Of a DNA stretch of 64,000 nt, positions 7,547 through 16,920 are shown in pieces (positions within the stretch are counted from its first letter, which is position 1; every line of letters starts with the position of its first letter). A program made the translations under genes and the position numbers. The stretch comes from Cohaesibacter haloalkalitolerans (GTDB taxonomy: Bacteria > Pseudomonadota > Alphaproteobacteria > Rhizobiales > Cohaesibacteraceae), in the NCBI RefSeq assembly GCF_003574655.1, contig NZ_QNUM01000011.1, forward strand, positions 1 through 64,000, written 5' to 3'. The notes below the pieces were generated by a model. It did not search any database. It was not told the DNA's origin and saw only the letters and a list, made by a program, of their open reading frames with translations.

Positions 7547-7959
7547 ACATCTGCCCCCGCTCTTGTGTGTGGTTGGAGGATCAGATGCTTGTGATTTTCG
7601 CGGTGTTGGAAGGCTGTCGTTACGGCCAGATGATGGTTTCGGCAATCCGGTTGGGATCGCTTTTGACCAAGCTGTCCGGCAAAACAATCCTTGCCGAACT
7701 TGCGGATAATGCGGGGGCGGATTCTACATGGCCACCATCTGTCGGAGTAATCTTGACCGACTTGGCTGCTATGGTTTCGAGAGCAGAAATGCATGTATCG
7801 TCTCCTGATCAAATCACGTTTGAAGAGAGACGGGATACCGACAATATGAATCCGGACTGCTGGATCAGACGATCAGGTCGTCTCTCAGCAGGGGAAGTGA
7901 GTCCGTTTTCGGAAAACAAAAATAGAATTTGAAAATAATCTAGAACTGAAGATTTACGG
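7547..7959. other. mob upstream region, probable oriT and promoter
   Basis: About 410 bp upstream of mobC without a supported gene. It contains the 8-bp inverted repeat GAGAGACG (7825-7832) and CGTCTCTC (7879-7886), and the 18-bp motif GGGGAAGTGAGTCCGTTT at 7891-7908 shared with the xis-int upstream region. Transfer origins usually lie here in mobC-relaxase loci, so oriT is expected, but no nick site can be assigned by eye. Confidence 0.4.
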
Positions 7960-7991
7960 TGTTGAATGTCAGTGAGAACTGACATTCAACA
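7960..7991. repeat. 32-bp perfect palindrome matching the IS21-type end
   Basis: TGTTGAATGTCAGT (7960-7973) and ACTGACATTCAACA (7978-7991) form a perfect 14-bp stem around GAGA. The first 24 bases match the reverse complement of 104-127, the IS21-type end, with one mismatch. It lies 9 bp past the stop of the RelA-like gene and lacks a T-run. It may be a collapsed pair of IS ends left after deletion, and could also act as a leftward termination hairpin. Confidence 0.6.
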
Positions 7992-8000
7992 GGATGGTCA

Positions 8001-10988
8001 CTAGTCGTCGTTATTATCGAATTCGATTTCGCGCAGTGCCTTTCGGGCGTCGGCTCGTCTTTTTTCGGAGAGGATCGAGTGGTCCAAGGAGCGCGTCAGC
8101 TCCTCGGCAAACTTCCCGACGGCGCCATCTTCGTCCAGCCAGGGTTGGATCAGGGCCCTCTTCGCTCGAAGCGCCTCGACGAAGCCGAATTCACCGCCAA
8201 CAATGCCGGTGTTGCGAATGCTTTGCTCCACGCCGGCTTCGACTATCTCTTCATCGGGAAACGTTCTGAGCAAGGCCTTTAAAACGCCATGCGTGGTCTC
8301 TTCCCCTTGGTAATTCGACATTACAGCGACGACGAATTTTGCATCCTCCGGTCGACCTTTCGCGATCTCCTTCAGCAGCGCGTCTGCAAATACTTCCGTC
8401 ATCGTTGGGAAGACCGCGGCCAGAACACGACCTCCGCGATAGCTGAATAATTTGGAATCCGTATCAAACCATCCACGAGCTTTTGAGGTAGCGAGTCCCG
8501 GCTCTGACGCCAGCGGTGCGTTGAGATGATGGAACCGGTGCGACACGGCAGCGTAGCGCACCCCTTCGACGCAATTTCCAGGATGTTCAAGGCGACGTCC
8601 GAAATAGTCCCAGACGAGGTCGAGGTGTGTTGCGGCAACATGTGAAAGAACTCGGTCGACATTGTAGACGACTTCTGGAACCTCAAGAAGGCTGTCGAGA
8701 ATGAGCAGCGCGTCGACTGTCTCCAATGTCTGAAAGAAGGCCGTCGAGTGCGGAAGGGAGGCAATGTTCACCCACCGTGAATCCTTGGCTTCGATTAAAT
8801 GTTGTATTGCGGGACGGAAGAAGTCTTCATGGGGTGGCGTTCCCTCTGGAAAGTTTCGCATCGCGAACAATATGCATTCGGCGATGGTTGGCCGATCGTC
8901 TTCCTCGATCGCTCGGCCCAGAAGCTGGAGCAGGGTATTCGGGGCGTCAGGCTTGGAGCATCTCCAGTGTGCGGCGATCGACCAGAGGTGACCGGGCATT
9001 TGCAAAAACCTGTCGAGAGTCCTTCCATATACAGTCTGGTCTCCGGCGTTGAAAAGACCGTTCAGAAAGGCGCCGAGAAAGCGGAGGAGGTCGCCGGTCG
9101 CATGCTCGAGGAGAAACCCCGCAATGTCTGGCGACCTTTGAGATAATTTCTCAAGGAATTTCGCAAATTGCGGGAAAGTCGCCAAGTCGTTCGACTTGGT
9201 GGCTGCACATCGCTCAAGAAACACAAGCCAAAAGTCCTGCGTTTCCGCAGACACTTCGTTGAGCATGGCCTCAAGCTGCTCGTCTCTGTACGTCTCGACT
9301 CGTTCAAGATCGTATTCGCGGTCTTCCCACTGCCACGGCATGACGCCGTCGAATCCTACGAGAATCTTGTACCGGGAGTATGTGTCGTCGTTGTTCAATC
9401 TGTCCCGCAGTTCGAGGATTCCATCTCTCAGGTCTGTCGCCTGAGCTTTGCATCCGGAGGGGTCGTTTTCTGCTCCGACGAGTTCGGACGCCCGATAGTA
9501 GGAGTAAAGCGCCGCGTGCTCGATCGTCTCACGCAACTCGTAAGACATGTCTTCGGCTTGCTCGCTGAAGAACTTGATGATCTGCAGATGGTCAGAGAGG
9601 CTCTCGCGCACGAATTCTGCACTAGGGCCATTCCGACCAGTTCGCGTGGCATTTTCTAGGGCATGAAAAATCTCACGCCGGTCTTCATCGTTCTCGGCGC
9701 TTTCGTACATCGTGAACAGCGCCGAAATAGCGCGCTGTCGGAGTTCGCGAACCTCCTTCACCGGCACCTCGCCGGAGTTCAGCGAAACGGTGTTCGCCGT
9801 CCATGTACTCGATGTCGCTTCGGCGTCGAGGAGGCTCTTCCAGAACTCGACGACGATCGGGCGAACGTCGCGCTCGACAAGCGTTGGATCGCCAACAACT
9901 TCTGCCAACCGGTATTGAACTTCAGGCCCGACCTGCTCCCAAACACCAAGGTGAAAGCCAGCCAGTTGGCCGATGATTTCTATGATGCGTTTTCGGCGCC
10001 TCTCGTCGGTTTCACTAGAAAAGACTCGCTTCAAAGCTAGGAACGACTGTTCCACCGCCGCGTATTTGTGGGCTGCGATAACGTCGATCACCGCATCGAT
10101 GATCTGTTCGGCTCCATACCCAGCGAGTGACCCGAACGTCCCGTCAATCGGCTTCGTCGCGGTGACGCGAGCTATTTCACTAGCCTCGACGATCGTTTCC
10201 AGAACCTCCGGGAGGATCGAAGGAACCTCATCATACAGTGGGAGAAGATCGTCTGCGAGCGACCTAATGAGTTCGTGGCGTTGGTTGTTGTCTTCAGCCT
10301 TCTTCAAGGCTTCTAGAACGTTCTGATCGAACAACTGCTTGCCGGCAGCAAGGCGCTCGTAGTCCTGTTGTACACGCTGAAACTCGTATCCTGCCGGGAC
10401 CAAGTACTTGTCCATGATGCGGTTGAACCGTTTCCTGATCTGTTCAAGGGCTTCGTTACCGAAGCCCTCGCGAGCATCGGACTTGTAGACGATGTCGTGT
10501 GACGTCTCCGCCCAGGCGTGGATCAGGATTGTCTGAATCTGAACTTCGCAGCGCAATCCAGTGAACGCTCGGTACTCCGGCAGCGCAAGGCGAGCTGCAT
10601 TCAATGAAACAGTGTAGTGGATCGCTTGGTACCGGACCTCGCCATTTTCCTCCACGGGATGATGTATCTTGGTGGCGTTCCGATCAACGTCGAAATTGTC
10701 GAACACGATGCTGGAATTGATGAAGCGGTTCACATCGCCGTTTGTGTAGAAAATCAGCCGTACGCCAGCGAGGTCTCGGCGCAAGGAAGCAATATCAGGA
10801 GCATCGAGATTTCCGGTCTCCTGAAGACGCTTGCGGAGACTGTCGGGCGTCTTAGCTCGCGCCTGGATCGATTGCGGCCGAGGAACATCGGCCTCCTCAC
10901 TGATCGAGCTTTCTAGAACTTTCCTGACGGTATCGGCGAAGGCCTGATACCTGTTGAACTCAGAGCGCTCATAATCGTTGAAGTTCAT
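8001..10988 (-). CDS. RelA/SpoT nucleotidyltransferase with long helical-repeat tail
   Basis: A 995-residue protein. Residues 40-170 form a RelA/SpoT synthetase-type domain: ARAKTPDSLRKRL, DLAGVRLIF (D72, R77), YQAIHY (H124) and EVQIQTILIHAWAETSHD (E148, H157), which carry the usual substrate and metal residues. There is no N-terminal HD hydrolase and no TGS or ACT domain. The remaining 800 residues look like a continuous array of helical, HEAT-like repeats. A likely role is synthesis of ppGpp-type alarmones or pyrophosphorylation of another substrate, with the tail as sensor or target-binding scaffold. AGGGAAGG lies 7 bp before ATG 10988. It follows DUF6527 by 123 bp on the same strand. Confidence 0.8.
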   Translation of the reverse strand: MNFNDYERSEFNRYQAFADTVRKVLESSISEEADVPRPQSIQARAKTPDSLRKRLQETGNLDAPDIASLRRDLAGVRLIFYTNGDVNRFINSSIVFDNFDVDRNATKIHHPVEENGEVRYQAIHYTVSLNAARLALPEYRAFTGLRCEVQIQTILIHAWAETSHDIVYKSDAREGFGNEALEQIRKRFNRIMDKYLVPAGYEFQRVQQDYERLAAGKQLFDQNVLEALKKAEDNNQRHELIRSLADDLLPLYDEVPSILPEVLETIVEASEIARVTATKPIDGTFGSLAGYGAEQIIDAVIDVIAAHKYAAVEQSFLALKRVFSSETDERRRKRIIEIIGQLAGFHLGVWEQVGPEVQYRLAEVVGDPTLVERDVRPIVVEFWKSLLDAEATSSTWTANTVSLNSGEVPVKEVRELRQRAISALFTMYESAENDEDRREIFHALENATRTGRNGPSAEFVRESLSDHLQIIKFFSEQAEDMSYELRETIEHAALYSYYRASELVGAENDPSGCKAQATDLRDGILELRDRLNNDDTYSRYKILVGFDGVMPWQWEDREYDLERVETYRDEQLEAMLNEVSAETQDFWLVFLERCAATKSNDLATFPQFAKFLEKLSQRSPDIAGFLLEHATGDLLRFLGAFLNGLFNAGDQTVYGRTLDRFLQMPGHLWSIAAHWRCSKPDAPNTLLQLLGRAIEEDDRPTIAECILFAMRNFPEGTPPHEDFFRPAIQHLIEAKDSRWVNIASLPHSTAFFQTLETVDALLILDSLLEVPEVVYNVDRVLSHVAATHLDLVWDYFGRRLEHPGNCVEGVRYAAVSHRFHHLNAPLASEPGLATSKARGWFDTDSKLFSYRGGRVLAAVFPTMTEVFADALLKEIAKGRPEDAKFVVAVMSNYQGEETTHGVLKALLRTFPDEEIVEAGVEQSIRNTGIVGGEFGFVEALRAKRALIQPWLDEDGAVGKFAEELTRSLDHSILSEKRRADARKALREIEFDNNDD

Positions 10989-11111
10989 CGCGTCGCCTTC
11001 CCTATTTTCTGTCACAATACCCTTCCGTTACTTCTCCATCTTGCGTACGATGATCGCCTAGCCTTGAACTTTTTTACGTACATCCACTATGCAAACAAAT
11101 CCTCTCAAGAG

Positions 11112-11555
11112 TCACCAACATCTATTGAGCCAGTTTCGAATATTTACCCAAAATCCAGTCTTACTTGTTTTGTCAGGAGATAGCTCAACTTTTTTCTGCT
11201 CTTGTACTGAAGATCTGTAGAATCTTCTTTTCGCTGCGCGATCACGGCGACACTCTGCCTCCACTTGTTCTTGGCTCCACGGACCAGCTTCGATTACCAT
11301 TCCCTGCCTTATTACGTAGTGAGATCGGCACTTTAGCATCCAATTGCCGATCGAAGGATGAAGTGAGATCGTCTCACCATCATAAGTCATCTTCCAGTCA
11401 GTGGGTGTAAATGGCGTGACAACCTCCTCACCGCAGCCACAACAACAGCTATGGGCTGAGGTAGCGTATTCCATCGATACATAAAGAACGCCCGGTTCAA
11501 GGCACTCTGGGATATGTTCCACGAAACGATGTTTGAGCCTCTTATGCCGTATCAT
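11112..11555 (-). CDS. DUF6527 zinc-binding protein of the multi-ubiquitin locus
   Basis: A 147-residue protein with HSCCCGCGEEVVTPFTPTDW, then SLHPSIGNWMLKC and RSHYVI, the signature of DUF6527. The closely spaced Cys residues plus a later C-x2-H look like a zinc site. Such proteins recur beside multi-ubiquitin and ThiF genes, so a role as a substrate-recognition or E3-like factor is possible but inferred. The start overlaps the ThiF stop by 4 bp (ATGA), so the two are translationally coupled. The C-terminal 45 residues are basic and end in a hydrophobic GFWVNIRNWLNRCW. Confidence 0.8.
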   Translation of the reverse strand: MIRHKRLKHRFVEHIPECLEPGVLYVSMEYATSAHSCCCGCGEEVVTPFTPTDWKMTYDGETISLHPSIGNWMLKCRSHYVIRQGMVIEAGPWSQEQVEAECRRDRAAKRRFYRSSVQEQKKVELSPDKTSKTGFWVNIRNWLNRCW

Positions 11556-12724
11556 TCGATGTCTCCATTGATCAGCATGTTGCCGTCTGTGGTGTAGGTC
11601 GAGTGATGCTCGTGCTCGAGATCACGATAGAAGTTTCTAATCTTTTTCCACTTCACCACAGCAAGGACTGCGTTCAGTGCGTTCAGATCAGCAACTTGGA
11701 TGTTCGAAGCATAAAGGTCTTCAACCCCTCCACCTTCGAAGGGAATCCTCTTAGTCACGTGGTCTCTCTTTTCCGGCGTGCTGGCTGTGACACGCAAAAT
11801 ACCTCCAAGGGATCCTTCCTCCAGCTCAAGCCCCATGCCGACGTCCACAAACGCCGCCCCTATGGCCTCGAGTTTCTCTAAAATCAGTTGCTTTGCCTTA
11901 CCCGCATCGAGTGAAAGAAAAGCGAAAGTGATCCCATCAAGAAGATGAACGTTATCGGAAGATATCGCGACGTTGCAGGCCACCACTTTACGATGCATTT
12001 TGCTGTAAATTCTCTGGAAATACTCGACTTTTTTGGGCCTATCCCGCAATTCCTCCAGACTTGGAGCGCCCGGTGCCCGAAACGCGTTGTGAGTCAGAAA
12101 ATCGTCAGCATCAAAGAGCCGGATTTCGCGCACAGACGTTTTGGCGACAAAGTCAAGAATATAGCCGCCGGTCCCACCGAGACCTATTATAGCGACCCGC
12201 TCGTTGGCTAGCCGCGCGCTTAGAGCGCCGATACCTACCCGATCAGAAGCCGTCTCGATATAGTTGAACACACTTTCTTCTTCCTCTTCCGGCTCTCGAA
12301 AAGTGCGAGCCGTCATACCTGGTTTCAGTACCGAAGCCGGCCCGACGATGATGTTCGCGTAGCTCGTCATCTTGTGATAGTAATCGGTGTAGCCTCCATC
12401 CGGCTTGCTAGAGAAGCTATGCGTCGCATTCAGACCATGGCCTAGGTCAATGGCGTGCGCTTGGTGCGAGATCCCTTGGATGCGCGAGCCATCAGCGTGG
12501 CACGGAAAGTCTCCATCCCAGTAGACGACATGGGTGTCTGGCCTGAGCGTTTGGTCTCCAGCTAACGTGAGGCTGGAGATCAGGGTACCGATGCGCACCT
12601 CCTGGCGTGCATCGACATAAGGCACCTCACGCATGACGAGATATCCGCCCTGCCGCAGGACGAAGTATCCTTCGTCCCGCAGCCGCTTCAAATCCGCATT
12701 ACGACTGAACAGTTCGTGTGACAT
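11552..12724 (-). CDS. ThiF/E1-like adenylyltransferase (DUF6791 N-terminus)
   Basis: A 390-residue E1-like enzyme. The N-terminal 150 residues (MSHELFSRNADLKRLRDEGY, VYWDGDFPCHADGS) match the DUF6791 region found on ThiF proteins of these loci. The C-terminal Rossmann-type domain has VAIIGLGGTGGYI for ATP binding and IRLFDADDF-x2-HN-x2-R. No CxxC zinc pair is obvious, and the acceptor cysteine cannot be placed. It should adenylate the C-terminus of a ubiquitin-like protein. ATG at 12724 is preferred over an upstream start; it overlaps the multi-ubiquitin gene by 26 bp. It is coupled to DUF6527 by a 4-bp overlap. Confidence 0.85.
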   Translation of the reverse strand: MSHELFSRNADLKRLRDEGYFVLRQGGYLVMREVPYVDARQEVRIGTLISSLTLAGDQTLRPDTHVVYWDGDFPCHADGSRIQGISHQAHAIDLGHGLNATHSFSSKPDGGYTDYYHKMTSYANIIVGPASVLKPGMTARTFREPEEEEESVFNYIETASDRVGIGALSARLANERVAIIGLGGTGGYILDFVAKTSVREIRLFDADDFLTHNAFRAPGAPSLEELRDRPKKVEYFQRIYSKMHRKVVACNVAISSDNVHLLDGITFAFLSLDAGKAKQLILEKLEAIGAAFVDVGMGLELEEGSLGGILRVTASTPEKRDHVTKRIPFEGGGVEDLYASNIQVADLNALNAVLAVVKWKKIRNFYRDLEHEHHSTYTTDGNMLINGDIE

Positions 12725-13445
12725 TGAACACCGTCCCCTTTTTCTTGACATCGACAGAGCCACCAGCCCCGAGTTCACCAGCGTGTGGTGCCGACGCTGC
12801 ATGCCGATAGGTCATCGAAAAAACCACGTTCGGAGCATGCTGACCTGAGAAGGCAAGCTGCACGATCTGTTCGAACGTCACCGTCCGGGCATTCACCGTA
12901 CGCGCCCGCGAGTTGACGATGATCTCGAACGTCATCCGTGCTGTGATAAACCGCTCGATGCCAGGCTCGGACAGGTCGATCAGCTCATCACGCTCGATCA
13001 GACGATCTTCACCGCTGGGGACCACGAGGAAAACGCCCTCTCCTTCGTCTGGCTTGGCGAGGCCGTAAAGGACTGCGCCGCTGACGATCGGCTTGCCCCA
13101 GCGCAGTTCGTCGTCGTTCAGCGTCAGCTTGAAATCGCGGTCCGTCAGGAAAGCGACAAACCGCTCTGCCCCTCGCGCACACAGATCGAAGGGCTCACTC
13201 AACCTCACATCCTCGAAATCGCCCGAGGGCAGGATAGCGAACAGGCTGTAGCCGTCCCGCGGGTCCAAGGCCCCCGCCTCAAGCAACTGGCGACCAAGCG
13301 GAACCGGATCGCTCACCACGCGGGACTGAAAGTTGATATCGCCCTGCGCGAGGAGAAAGCGATACCCCCGCGCTGGACGCAACACCCGGCCTTCGCGCAG
13401 GGCATCGCCGACGTCATCGTATTCAAGAAGTTCTTCGGTGTTCAT
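12699..13445 (-). CDS. multi-ubiquitin domain protein
   Basis: A 248-residue protein made of about three ubiquitin-like units. Unit one runs from YRFLLAQGDINFQSRVV to ERFVAF, unit two from FKLTLNDDELRW to ERFITA, unit three from FEIIVNSRARTVNARTVTFE to FNVTRTVQS. Repeated elements are a beta-hairpin start and the E-x-FDLC/IDLSEPG-x-ERF segment that closes units one and two. This fits the bacterial multi-ubiquitin family, which occurs with ThiF/E1 and DUF6527 genes. The C-terminus ends TVQS without a diglycine, so processing or a non-canonical tail is needed for conjugation. It heads the conjugation genes, with an 81-bp gap after the UvrD fusion. Confidence 0.82.
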   Translation of the reverse strand: MNTEELLEYDDVGDALREGRVLRPARGYRFLLAQGDINFQSRVVSDPVPLGRQLLEAGALDPRDGYSLFAILPSGDFEDVRLSEPFDLCARGAERFVAFLTDRDFKLTLNDDELRWGKPIVSGAVLYGLAKPDEGEGVFLVVPSGEDRLIERDELIDLSEPGIERFITARMTFEIIVNSRARTVNARTVTFEQIVQLAFSGQHAPNVVFSMTYRHAASAPHAGELGAGGSVDVKKKGTVFNVTRTVQS

Positions 13446-13526
13446 AAGATTGGATCCTTAGGTTTGGCCGAAGCGATGCCGCGGCTCTAAAGGTCCAATC
13501 GAAGCGAAATCCGCCAACCGGTAAGG

Positions 13527-16500
13527 TCAGCCAAACTTTTTTTTCAGGGGACCGACGGGGACCGGCCCGCAGATGAAAAAGGCAGGACAATTCGGGCAGG
13601 TTCGAAACGAAACCTTTGCCGGAAACCGCCCTCCGCGGATTTCGGCGAGGAATTTGGTCAGCTTTTCCTTGCGCCCAGCCAACTCGCGATCTGACAATGA
13701 AAGGTCGTGGGTGTCGCCATCGGAAAGGTGGACAAGCTGCGCCACAGCCCCGGGAAAGGCCTGCCTAACCGCCAGGATCAACGCCGCCGCGCCGACATCT
13801 TTCTTCTCTACCGAGCGCATATGGCCTGTGCGAATCCGACGCACGGAGCGAACACCGTCTGGTCGCACCAGAATCTCATCAGGGCGAAAGGTGATTTCCT
13901 CCTCGCCGAAATCGATGCTCAATCCCGTTGGCGGCTCTCCAACCGCGTCGGCCCGGTTGCGCAACAGAAAACGCAGCATTTCCAACGCTAGATCGCGAAA
14001 CTCTGCGTTATAACCATGTTCCGCAAGTCCTTCGGCTGCGAGCGCTGCAGCCGTGTGCCCCCGCAAGGCCTCCTCAGTGAGAGGCGTGTCCGACGAGATG
14101 ACGAGACCTACCACGGCACGAATCGCTTCATGCAAATGCATGAAAGCCGTCGCAGTCCGTCGGCCCCCAACCTGCAGGACATGTGTATAAAAGAACCGTC
14201 GGGGGCAGGATTCATACAGTGCGATCTGGGAAACACCGAAGCTTAGACGCCCATCAACGATGAGATCGATGTCCTGCTCTTCCGCTGCGACAGGAAGCAC
14301 ACGTGCGGGCACGACAGAGCGGCGAGTCAGAGTTCCCCCCAGACGATCCAGGAACGGGGAGAGCGGCCTATTGTACCCGTTGTTCTTCGCTGTCGGTGCG
14401 TAGAAGATCAAACGATCCCGCGCCCGCGACTGCGCCACATAAAAAAGACATTCCTGCTCCTCCACCTGACCAGACCGGAATGTCTCAATCGCGCTACCTT
14501 CGGCACCAGCGATCATACCGTCAGGCGCGGGACACGGCGGCGGGGCCGGCGTGCGCGGGATAGTGTCACTGTTAAGGCCAGGGATATGAACCCCTCCGAA
14601 TTCCAATCCCTTGGCTCCATGAATGGTCATCAAGCGCACTGCGTCGAGATGTTGAGCTGCTGCCGGCAGCTGACGCAGATCGCGGTCGTCGCCAAGACGC
14701 ACAAGTCGGCGCACGCGATCGAGCAAGCGGCTGATCGCCACACCTTGCCCGACCGGCTGCACTCGAACGAAATTCAAAAATTGCCAGATCGCAATGCCCC
14801 GCGTGCGATCGGACAGCTCTATCGACGTTCCGAGATGCGCAGCAATGCGCGTACGATCGAGCAACAGTGTCGCAAGCACGTGCCACGGCGATGCGGTCTG
14901 ATCAAAGCCCTCCATGGCTGTTGAAAGCCGGCTGAGTGCCTGACGACCCAGGTCACTCACTCCGGGGATTGCTCCCGTTTTCTGGAGCCAGTCGGCCGGT
15001 CCCGTATCGCTTGTCCGCAGATACTCGAAAACCGCGGCTACATCACTGAAAGACGAGGTAAACTCTGGCCAGCAGACAATACGCACCAGCCCCATGGCGC
15101 GCCGGTCGACAAGGATAGACAAGACCGCAAGAAGATCCTTGACCTCATCCCGCTCAAACAGACTTCCCAAGAACAGCACCGGCACCCCAAGGCGTTCCAG
15201 GTCTTGCCCGATCCTCGACAGCTTCTCGTTACCGGTGCATAGGACCGCCTGTTCACGATATGCATGGCCTTCCCTTCGGAGCTCTTTGATTGCATCAGCC
15301 AAAGCAACCTGCTGTTGTTCGGCCCGCTGAACAGTGCGCAACTCGGGCATATGCCCATTTGCCGCCCGTTCTGCCTCCAGGCCGCTGTCCGCGTCACCGG
15401 CACGCATTGTGATCGCAAAGTTCGAAAAGCTCGCGACGATTTCCGGCACAGAACGATAGTTGCGTTTCAGGCGCCCCCGCTTACCGCCGGGAAAATCTTC
15501 TGCCCCAAAGCGGGTCATGTTAAAGGACGACGCACCGCGAAACCGATAGATCGACTGCTTGGCATCGCCGACCATCCAGAGATTCCGTCCGTCTGGCCGC
15601 AGCGCACTCAACAAACGCACGCTGCTTCGGTTCACGTCTTGGTACTCGTCCACCAGGACATGGTCGTATTGCGCCTGCAGGGCAGCGCATATAGCAGCAT
15701 CTCGTTCGAGCAGCTGAACCGGTAGCGACACCAGATCGCCGAAGTCGACGCAATGCGCGCTGCGCTTGAGCTGTTCATACGCCGCATAGACACGGGCCAC
15801 TTCACACGCCTTTTCGGCCGCTTCCCGTTCGTCAGGTTTCGCGAGCATACCATCTGCCAACTCGGCATAGATCTCTGCACTAACCACCTCGTCTTTCGCA
15901 CGTGACACCGCCGCCAGAATATCGGCGATGACCTGCGTTGGATCGTAGAGGTTGCGATAATGCGTCAGCCGAAGACGCGGAAATTCCTCTTCGAGGAGTT
16001 CGACCGCCTCCGTTCGATCCATCATCCGTGGATCTTTCGGTAGGCCCAGCTCAACATGGAACCGACGAATAATATCGAGACCAAACGCATGGAACGTGCC
16101 GATCCACATCGCGGCGGCAGCTTCTGGGCGCCGGCGTGCAATGCGCTCCGACATTTCACCTGCCGCTTTGTTCGAAAAGGTCAGAAGAAGGATACGTCGC
16201 GGATCAACGCCCTCTTCTAACAGACCTTCGACTCGCGCGATCAACGTCTGGGTTTTCCCCGTACCGGGACCCGCTTCCAGTAGATAAGCCTCTCCTCGAT
16301 GCCTCGCGGCCGCTGCTTGCAGCGGGTTCAGCGGCCGTTCAACCGGCGACGTGGCTGTTGCAGAAGGTGTCGACGGCAGCAGCAAAGCATCAAGCAACTG
16401 TTGTGCGACCACCTCAAACGGCGCACCGAGCTTGGCAGCGAGATCGGAGGCAGAGAGCCTCTCGTCAACGTGGAGCGCCCGCGCCACGCGACGGGGCAGC

Positions 16501-16919
16501 AGGAACTCGCGCGCAAACAGGTCCATCTGAACCTCACGCCGCTGGCGACGACCATAGTCTACGACGCGATCCATTCCGACCGGCGAGGGCTCGGCCGCCC
16601 GAGACGGATCGATCGTTGTCGCCGGGGCATCATCGGGATCGTCACCAAGCTCGACGTGACCAATTTCATGCGCAACCAAAAAAGCTTGCTCGAATGGAGA
16701 GCCGACATTTTCATGAAGGATCAGATCGTCCTCGGCGATGAACGTCGCGCGGCCACCATTGAGGACGGCCGCGCCCGCGGCTGTAGGCTCGACATCAATC
16801 CCCCGCCGCCCAGCCTCAGCAACGGCAAAATCATATGGCGACCACGGATCGGCACCCGATGAGACCAGGCGAGCGTGAAGCTCAGCGGCTATTTGCCTGG
16901 CGAGCTCGACACCGTCCAT
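13527..16919 (-). CDS. ImmA/IrrE protease-UvrD helicase-nuclease-like fusion
   Basis: An 1130-residue fusion. Residues 1-150 form an ImmA/IrrE-type metallopeptidase: HEIGH at 84-88 with third ligand E138 in FAREFLLP. A UvrD/Rep SF1 helicase follows: EAGPGTGKTQT (about 215), VLVDEYQDVN, FRGASSFN and MTIHGAKGLEF. The C-terminus is a PD-(D/E)XK/Fe-S nuclease-like domain with SCPRRFFYTH and a terminal C-x2-C-x6-C, but the expected D-x-K site reads VRRIRTG, so the nuclease looks inactive. ATG at 16919 lies 1 bp after the upstream stop, so the genes are coupled. ImmA-type proteases usually cleave a partner repressor, here probably the upstream HTH protein. Confidence 0.85.
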   Translation of the reverse strand: MDGVELARQIAAELHARLVSSGADPWSPYDFAVAEAGRRGIDVEPTAAGAAVLNGGRATFIAEDDLILHENVGSPFEQAFLVAHEIGHVELGDDPDDAPATTIDPSRAAEPSPVGMDRVVDYGRRQRREVQMDLFAREFLLPRRVARALHVDERLSASDLAAKLGAPFEVVAQQLLDALLLPSTPSATATSPVERPLNPLQAAAARHRGEAYLLEAGPGTGKTQTLIARVEGLLEEGVDPRRILLLTFSNKAAGEMSERIARRRPEAAAAMWIGTFHAFGLDIIRRFHVELGLPKDPRMMDRTEAVELLEEEFPRLRLTHYRNLYDPTQVIADILAAVSRAKDEVVSAEIYAELADGMLAKPDEREAAEKACEVARVYAAYEQLKRSAHCVDFGDLVSLPVQLLERDAAICAALQAQYDHVLVDEYQDVNRSSVRLLSALRPDGRNLWMVGDAKQSIYRFRGASSFNMTRFGAEDFPGGKRGRLKRNYRSVPEIVASFSNFAITMRAGDADSGLEAERAANGHMPELRTVQRAEQQQVALADAIKELRREGHAYREQAVLCTGNEKLSRIGQDLERLGVPVLFLGSLFERDEVKDLLAVLSILVDRRAMGLVRIVCWPEFTSSFSDVAAVFEYLRTSDTGPADWLQKTGAIPGVSDLGRQALSRLSTAMEGFDQTASPWHVLATLLLDRTRIAAHLGTSIELSDRTRGIAIWQFLNFVRVQPVGQGVAISRLLDRVRRLVRLGDDRDLRQLPAAAQHLDAVRLMTIHGAKGLEFGGVHIPGLNSDTIPRTPAPPPCPAPDGMIAGAEGSAIETFRSGQVEEQECLFYVAQSRARDRLIFYAPTAKNNGYNRPLSPFLDRLGGTLTRRSVVPARVLPVAAEEQDIDLIVDGRLSFGVSQIALYESCPRRFFYTHVLQVGGRRTATAFMHLHEAIRAVVGLVISSDTPLTEEALRGHTAAALAAEGLAEHGYNAEFRDLALEMLRFLLRNRADAVGEPPTGLSIDFGEEEITFRPDEILVRPDGVRSVRRIRTGHMRSVEKKDVGAAALILAVRQAFPGAVAQLVHLSDGDTHDLSLSDRELAGRKEKLTKFLAEIRGGRFPAKVSFRTCPNCPAFFICGPVPVGPLKKKFG

Positions 16920-16920
16920 G

